DNA of 64,000 nucleotides from Betaproteobacteria bacterium (GTDB lineage: Bacteria; Pseudomonadota; Gammaproteobacteria; Burkholderiales; Burkholderiaceae_A), in contig JAGWWC010000002.1 in NCBI GenBank assembly GCA_018970545.1, forward strand, positions 1-64,000, read 5' to 3'. The translations under genes were made by a program, and so were the position numbers. This document shows, piece by piece, positions 60,950 to 64,000 of the stretch. Position 1 is the stretch's first letter, and every line of letters begins with the position of its first letter. Under the pieces are notes generated by a model. The model was not told the DNA's origin. It ran no database searches and worked only from the letters and a program-made list of their open reading frames with translations.

Positions 60950-61351
60950 ATGCAGATTTTGCATACGATGTTGCGTGTTGGTGAACTTCAGCGATCGATT
61001 CATTTTTACACCGAGATCTTGGGAATGAATCTTCTGCGCACGACGGATCGACAGGATCAGCAGTATTCGCTTGCGTTTGTCGGCTTTGGCCGTGGCAACA
61101 AAGATGGCCATGCAGAGATTGAATTGACGTATAACTATGGTGTGGCCAACTACGAGATGGGCAGCGCCTACGGCCATATCGCGATTGCTGTTCCGGATGC
61201 GGCAGCGGCGTGCGAGCGGATCCAGGCCGCTGGCGGACGGGTCACTCGGCCCGCTGGACCTGTGAAGGGTGGATCCACCGTGATTGCCTTCGTTCAGGAT
61301 CCCGATGGCTACAAGATCGAGTTGATTGAGCGGCCAGTCTCCTCGGTCTGA
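60950..61351 (+). CDS. gloA: Lactoylglutathione lyase (glyoxalase I)
   Basis: GloA isomerises the hemithioacetal of methylglyoxal and glutathione to lactoylglutathione. The 133-residue product matches the nickel-type bacterial enzyme: LLHTMLRV-like start ([19 protein letters not shown]) with His5, IELTYNYGV with the Glu ligand, [11 protein letters not shown] with the second His, and [11 protein letters not shown] with the last Glu. It starts 14 bases after the rnpB T-run, after CAGGGG, so it may be read partly from the rnpB promoter. Confidence 0.96.
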   Translation: MQILHTMLRVGELQRSIHFYTEILGMNLLRTTDRQDQQYSLAFVGFGRGNKDGHAEIELTYNYGVANYEMGSAYGHIAIAVPDAAAACERIQAAGGRVTRPAGPVKGGSTVIAFVQDPDGYKIELIERPVSSV

Positions 61352-61369
61352 TGCCGTTACAATCCAGGC

Positions 61370-61864
61370 ATGAAGGTATTTAATCTAAAGTGTGAGCATG
61401 GCCATCCATTTGAAGGATGGTTCAAAAGTCATGTCGCGTATGAGGATCAGCGCTCCCGTGGCCTGCTGACATGTCCGTTTTGCGATAGCCGCTGCGTGGA
61501 GAAAACGCTCTCGGCACCGAGATTGAATCTCTCAGGGGCTCAGGCCAGCGCAGAGGCTCCCGTCACTGCGACTGAAAAGCCGGAATCGGCGGCCGATACG
61601 CAAACCCCGGTATCGGCCGCGATCGATCCGAAGTCCTCTCCGACGCTCGCGCAGGCTTTGAAAGTCGTGCGCCAGTTGCTCGAGCACAGTGAAGATGTGG
61701 GCGAGCGTTTCGCCCAGGAGGCCCGATCCATGCATCGCCAGGAGGCGCCCCTGCGGCCGATTCACGGCAGTACCAGTCTTGAGACCGCTCGCGAGTTGGC
61801 CGATGAGGGCCTGCCGATCGTCCCAATCCCCTTTGCCGGCCTTCTTAAAAACTCTCTGCACTGA
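61370..61864 (+). CDS. DUF1178 protein
   Basis: The 164-residue product begins MKVFNLKCEHGHPFEGWFKS and has CPFCDSRCVEKTLSAPRLN, together the DUF1178 signature (Cys8, Cys35, Cys38 look like a zinc site). A low-complexity Ala/Thr/Pro linker separates this from a C-terminal helix pair with VRQLLEHSEDVGERFAQEAR and ADEGLPIVPIPF. The function is unknown. It follows gloA by 18 bases and probably shares its transcript. Confidence 0.85.
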   Translation: MKVFNLKCEHGHPFEGWFKSHVAYEDQRSRGLLTCPFCDSRCVEKTLSAPRLNLSGAQASAEAPVTATEKPESAADTQTPVSAAIDPKSSPTLAQALKVVRQLLEHSEDVGERFAQEARSMHRQEAPLRPIHGSTSLETARELADEGLPIVPIPFAGLLKNSLH

Positions 61865-61930
61865 TGTTGCTCCCTCCTTTGGCGTTGGTCGCCAAAGCTT
61901 GGACCGGGCGAATTCCCCAGTTGTCCTTAT

Positions 61931-61953
61931 AAATCACTTCATAAGTGATTTTT
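61931..61953 (+). terminator. Possible terminator after the DUF1178 gene
   Basis: AAATCACTT (61931-61939) pairs perfectly with AAGTGATTT (61943-61951) across CAT, followed by TT. The stem is A/T-rich and so weak. A second hairpin, CTTTGGCG/CGCCAAAG with loop TTGGT (61877-61897), stands just after the DUF1178 stop, without a T run. Both lie in the 251-base gap before mraZ, whose second half is unusually A/T-rich. Confidence 0.45.
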
Positions 61954-62044
61954 ATCCTATTGATTTATATGAATTTTTATTTGAAAATCATTTTTGAAAT
62001 AAGGCCTAAGTCGTTGTTTTAGAAAGAAAAAATCCCCATTTGAC

Positions 62045-62073
62045 TTGACCGGTAACACTGATTTCCATAAAGT
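62045..62073 (+). promoter_or_regulatory. Probable dcw promoter upstream of mraZ
   Basis: TTGACC (62045-62050) and TAAAGT (62068-62073) are 17 bases apart (5 of 6 and 4 of 6 matches). TTGACT at 62040 is an alternative -35. The start would fall near 62080, within the MraZ repeat array, a layout that suits repression by MraZ. Confidence 0.55.
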
Positions 62074-62106
62074 GGGAAATCGTGCAAAAAAGTGGTTTTT
62101 TGTGGG
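62073..62106 (+). promoter_or_regulatory. MraZ-binding direct repeats
   Basis: TGGGA (62073), TGCAA (62083), TGGTT (62093) and TGGGG (62103) occur at exact 10-base steps. The known E. coli site is TGGGN repeats with 5-base spacers, hence the same period. The first and last match fully, the middle two partly. They overlap the -10 region and the transcription start, fitting autorepression of the dcw cluster by MraZ. Confidence 0.7.
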
Positions 62107-62115
62107 GGTTTTCTT

Positions 62116-62544
62116 TTGGCGCTATCGCTCGCCTTTTCCGGGGTCTCGGCCCTCAGCCTAGACGTCAAGGGCAGGATGACTATTCCGACGCGCTATCGGG
62201 ATGAACTGCTGGCGCGCTCGCGGGGCGCGCTCGCTTTGGTGGAGAGTGATGACGGCTGTCTGATGCTCATGGCCCAATCGCTGTGGGCGGAGAAGGTGGC
62301 GCTGTTCTCTTCCGATGAGCACGATGCGGAGCGACGGCGGTTCTGGATGGGGTTAAGCGACACCCCGGAGATGGATGCTCAGGGACGGGTGCTCATCAAT
62401 CCGGTGCTGCGTGAGGGTGCGCACATTCAACGCGATGTGATTTTGCTCGGGGTCGGAGACTTCTTCGAGATCTGGGATGCATCTGCATTGGAGTTGCACA
62501 AGCAGTCTGTCCGCCAGCGCAAGCGCGGCGGGAGTGCGATGTGA
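62116..62544 (+). CDS. mraZ: Transcriptional regulator MraZ, TTG start
   Basis: MraZ is a DNA-binding regulator that controls the division and wall cluster. The family starts just before the F-x-G-x-x-A-L-x-L-D-x-K-G-R motif, here FSGVSALSLDVKGRMTIPTR, and the only in-frame start near it is TTG at 62116, with GTGGGGG upstream. This gives 142 residues with two SpoVT/AbrB-like halves; the second has DTPEMDAQGRVLINPVLRE. A GTG at 62092 would start inside the repeats. It overlaps rsmH by 4 bases (GTGA). Confidence 0.93.
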   Translation: MALSLAFSGVSALSLDVKGRMTIPTRYRDELLARSRGALALVESDDGCLMLMAQSLWAEKVALFSSDEHDAERRRFWMGLSDTPEMDAQGRVLINPVLREGAHIQRDVILLGVGDFFEIWDASALELHKQSVRQRKRGGSAM

Positions 62545-63605
62545 CCGCAGCTGGACCACGCGGCGATCTTCGACAATCGTTCCCTGAAGTGCAGGCCTTT
62601 GATCATCGCTCGGTCTTGCTGCAAGAGGCGGTCCGCTGTCTGCGTGTGATTCCGGAGGGAAGTTATGTCGACGCAACTTTCGGCCGTGGCGGCCACAGTG
62701 CGTTGATTCTTCAGCAGCTCGGCCCATCGGGCCGACTCATCGCATTCGATCGCGATCCTGCCGCAGTAGCGGTCGGCCAAAAGATTCACGATCAGCGTTT
62801 TCAAATGATTCACGCACCGTTTAGCGAGCTGACCGAGCGACTTGCTGAGCGAGGGATTGATCAGGTCGATGGTGTGCTTGCCGATCTCGGCGTCTCGTCT
62901 CCGCAACTTGACGATCCTCAGCGCGGTTTTAGCTTTCGATCGCATGGCCCACTCGATATGCGAATGGATCCAACCCGGGGCGAACCCGTATCTGCCTGGA
63001 TTGCCAGGGCATCTCCCGATGAACTTCAGAAAGTGATTCAAGACTATGGCGAAGAACGGTTTGCTGTTCCGATTGCAAACGCGATTGCGGCTCGCTGCGC
63101 ATCCGCAGCTGAGGGAGAGGCAGAGCCCCTTCGGAGCACCGAGGACTTGGCTGAGCTCGTCGTCCAAACGCTTCGGCGGTGTCGCGCACGTCGTGAGCCG
63201 GGCCAGCATCCGGCGACAAGAACGTTTCAGGCTCTACGGATTCACATCAATCGCGAGCTGGAGGAGCTCACGGCTTTACTTGAGGCCGCCGTCCGCCTGC
63301 TGCGCGAGTCTGGGCGCCTTGCGGTTATCAGCTTTCACTCGTTGGAAGATCGGGTCGTTAAACAGTTCTTTCGTGATGCCGCGCGGGAGGCGCCGCCTGT
63401 TCCCGGCCGTGGCATAAGTCGTGGCCAACGGGCATTGCTGTCCGGACTGCAGGATCGGACTGGAAGGCCCGCATCCAATTTCCGGCTTCGGGTGATTGCG
63501 CGGATTCGTCCGCGTGAAGAAGAAATTATCGGAAATCCCCGGGCACGTTCTGCGATGCTGCGGGTAGCTGAGCGATGTGGCGCAGCATTGGAGTCTTCTC
63601 GATGA
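62541..63605 (+). CDS. rsmH: 16S rRNA (cytosine(1402)-N(4))-methyltransferase RsmH
   Basis: RsmH methylates C1402 of 16S rRNA in the decoding centre. The GTG at 62541 overlaps the mraZ stop. The 354-residue product has FDHRSVLLQEAVRCL, the S-adenosylmethionine motif YVDATFGRGGHSALIL, LADLGVSSPQLDDPQRGFSF, and the C-terminal SFHSLEDRVVKQFF. It is slightly longer than the E. coli enzyme (313), with a charged insertion near 200 (SAAEGEAEPLRS). Its stop overlaps ftsL. Confidence 0.97.
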   Translation: MTAAGPRGDLRQSFPEVQAFDHRSVLLQEAVRCLRVIPEGSYVDATFGRGGHSALILQQLGPSGRLIAFDRDPAAVAVGQKIHDQRFQMIHAPFSELTERLAERGIDQVDGVLADLGVSSPQLDDPQRGFSFRSHGPLDMRMDPTRGEPVSAWIARASPDELQKVIQDYGEERFAVPIANAIAARCASAAEGEAEPLRSTEDLAELVVQTLRRCRARREPGQHPATRTFQALRIHINRELEELTALLEAAVRLLRESGRLAVISFHSLEDRVVKQFFRDAAREAPPVPGRGISRGQRALLSGLQDRTGRPASNFRLRVIARIRPREEEIIGNPRARSAMLRVAERCGAALESSR

Positions 63606-63886
63606 CGCGACATCAGTGGCTTTTAGTCGGACTGATCACGGCGTCATCACTTTCTCTGGTCAACGCCCGATATCACGAGCGCCGACTCTTTGCGCAGATG
63701 GATCGGACGGAGCGTGCCGGTCTGAAACTCGATTCCGATATTGAGGTGCTCCAGGTGGAGCTCACTGCCTTGCGCAACCCCGGCCGCATTGATACTGCTG
63801 CTCGGCGTGATTTGAAAATGATCCCGCTGCGTCCGACGGAGCCAATGTATTACCGGCCAGCCGGCAGTTCAGGAGTCGCCCGTTGA
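63602..63886 (+). CDS. ftsL: Cell division protein FtsL
   Basis: FtsL is a bitopic divisome protein that works with FtsB and FtsQ. The ATG overlaps the rsmH stop (ATGA). The 94-residue product has a membrane segment (WLLVGLITASSLSLVNARY) followed by a heptad-like periplasmic region (LFAQMDRTERAGLKLDSDIE) and the RNPGRIDTAARRDLKMIPL ending typical of FtsL. Similarity is best judged by position and topology. Confidence 0.93.
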   Translation: MTRHQWLLVGLITASSLSLVNARYHERRLFAQMDRTERAGLKLDSDIEVLQVELTALRNPGRIDTAARRDLKMIPLRPTEPMYYRPAGSSGVAR

Positions 63887-64000
63887 ATAGTCAGAGCAGC
63901 GCTTTGCCTGGCCGCGTCCAATCTCGGGCAGCGGGCCGCTCGGCGGTGCCGGTACTGACGTGGCGGGCCACTCAAGGCCGATCGCGTTTCGTGTTGTTGT
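63883..64000 (+). CDS. ftsI: Penicillin-binding protein 3 FtsI, 5' end only
   Basis: The window ends 118 bases into this gene. TTG at 63883 overlaps the ftsL stop as TTGA, and the frame reads MNSQSSALPGRVQSR and on to TWRATQGRSRFVLL, the cytoplasmic lead of FtsI before its membrane helix. The position after ftsL is the standard one. The rest, including the transpeptidase domain, is outside the window. Confidence 0.85.
   Translation, partial: MNSQSSALPGRVQSRAAGRSAVPVLTWRATQGRSRFVLL

Overview
The window reads as a chromosome segment from a betaproteobacterium, most likely Burkholderiales or a close relative. The base composition is GC-rich (judged by eye, not computed). The basis is gene order. 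A full S10-spc-alpha ribosomal cluster leads into hemB, engB, cytochrome c4, resB-ccsA, lysA-lptM, cyaY, mrcA, aroKB and gltBD. Later come uvrA-MFS-ssb, aspS-nudB-cls, pyrC-DUF3025, and then rnpB near mraZ-rsmH-ftsL-ftsI. Cytochrome c maturation is System II, AspRS is of the nondiscriminating type, and there are no CRISPR arrays, prophages or tRNAs.

Layout. Bases 1-13990 hold ribosomal proteins L3 to L17 with secY, infA and rpoA, all on the + strand. The one wide break (4919-5129) carries a promoter and a structured leader before rplN. Bases 14063-15905 hold hemB and engB on the - strand. Between them, on the + strand, is a candidate ~94-nt small RNA that ends in a strong intrinsic terminator inside the engB 3' end. 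Bases 15965-21691 form a cytochrome c4/System II/MsrPQ run. Bases 21676-27414 hold lysA-lptM diverging from cyaY, mrcA (PBP1a) diverging from aroK-aroB, with no pilMNOPQ genes between mrcA and aroK. Bases 27394-28206 look like a small RAYT-type transposase unit bounded by 9-bp inverted repeats, the left one inside the aroB 3' end. Bases 28251-34397 hold gltBD behind a clear promoter. Bases 34429-37950 hold an aminotransferase, a DEDD-exonuclease/GIY-YIG nuclease fusion, a KTSC protein and an exported histidine phosphatase.

Bases 37924-42659 are uvrA, an MFS exporter and ssb. Bases 42795-48856 are a zinc-ribbon protein, DUF502, aspS, a short UbiA-like membrane protein, nudB, a cardiolipin synthase and a DUF429 protein, followed by an Atm1-type ABC exporter (to 50703). 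Bases 50769-58203 look like one long operon. It comprises an acidic-amino-acid type ABC importer (gltI, terminator, gltJKL), a tartrate/D-malate dehydrogenase, a glycerate kinase, pyrC, and a DUF3025 gene that probably starts at CTG. An orphan hybrid histidine kinase (58167-60497, - strand) follows, then rnpB, gloA and DUF1178. The start of the dcw cluster comes last: mraZ behind a promoter with 10-bp-periodic MraZ boxes, then rsmH, ftsL and the first codons of ftsI.

Most genes are tightly packed: ATGA-type overlaps are common and several convergent pairs overlap at their 3' ends. The least explained parts are the candidate small RNA beside engB, the transposase unit with a lost catalytic histidine, the catabolic genes placed between an ABC importer and pyrC, and the degenerate UbiA-like protein.
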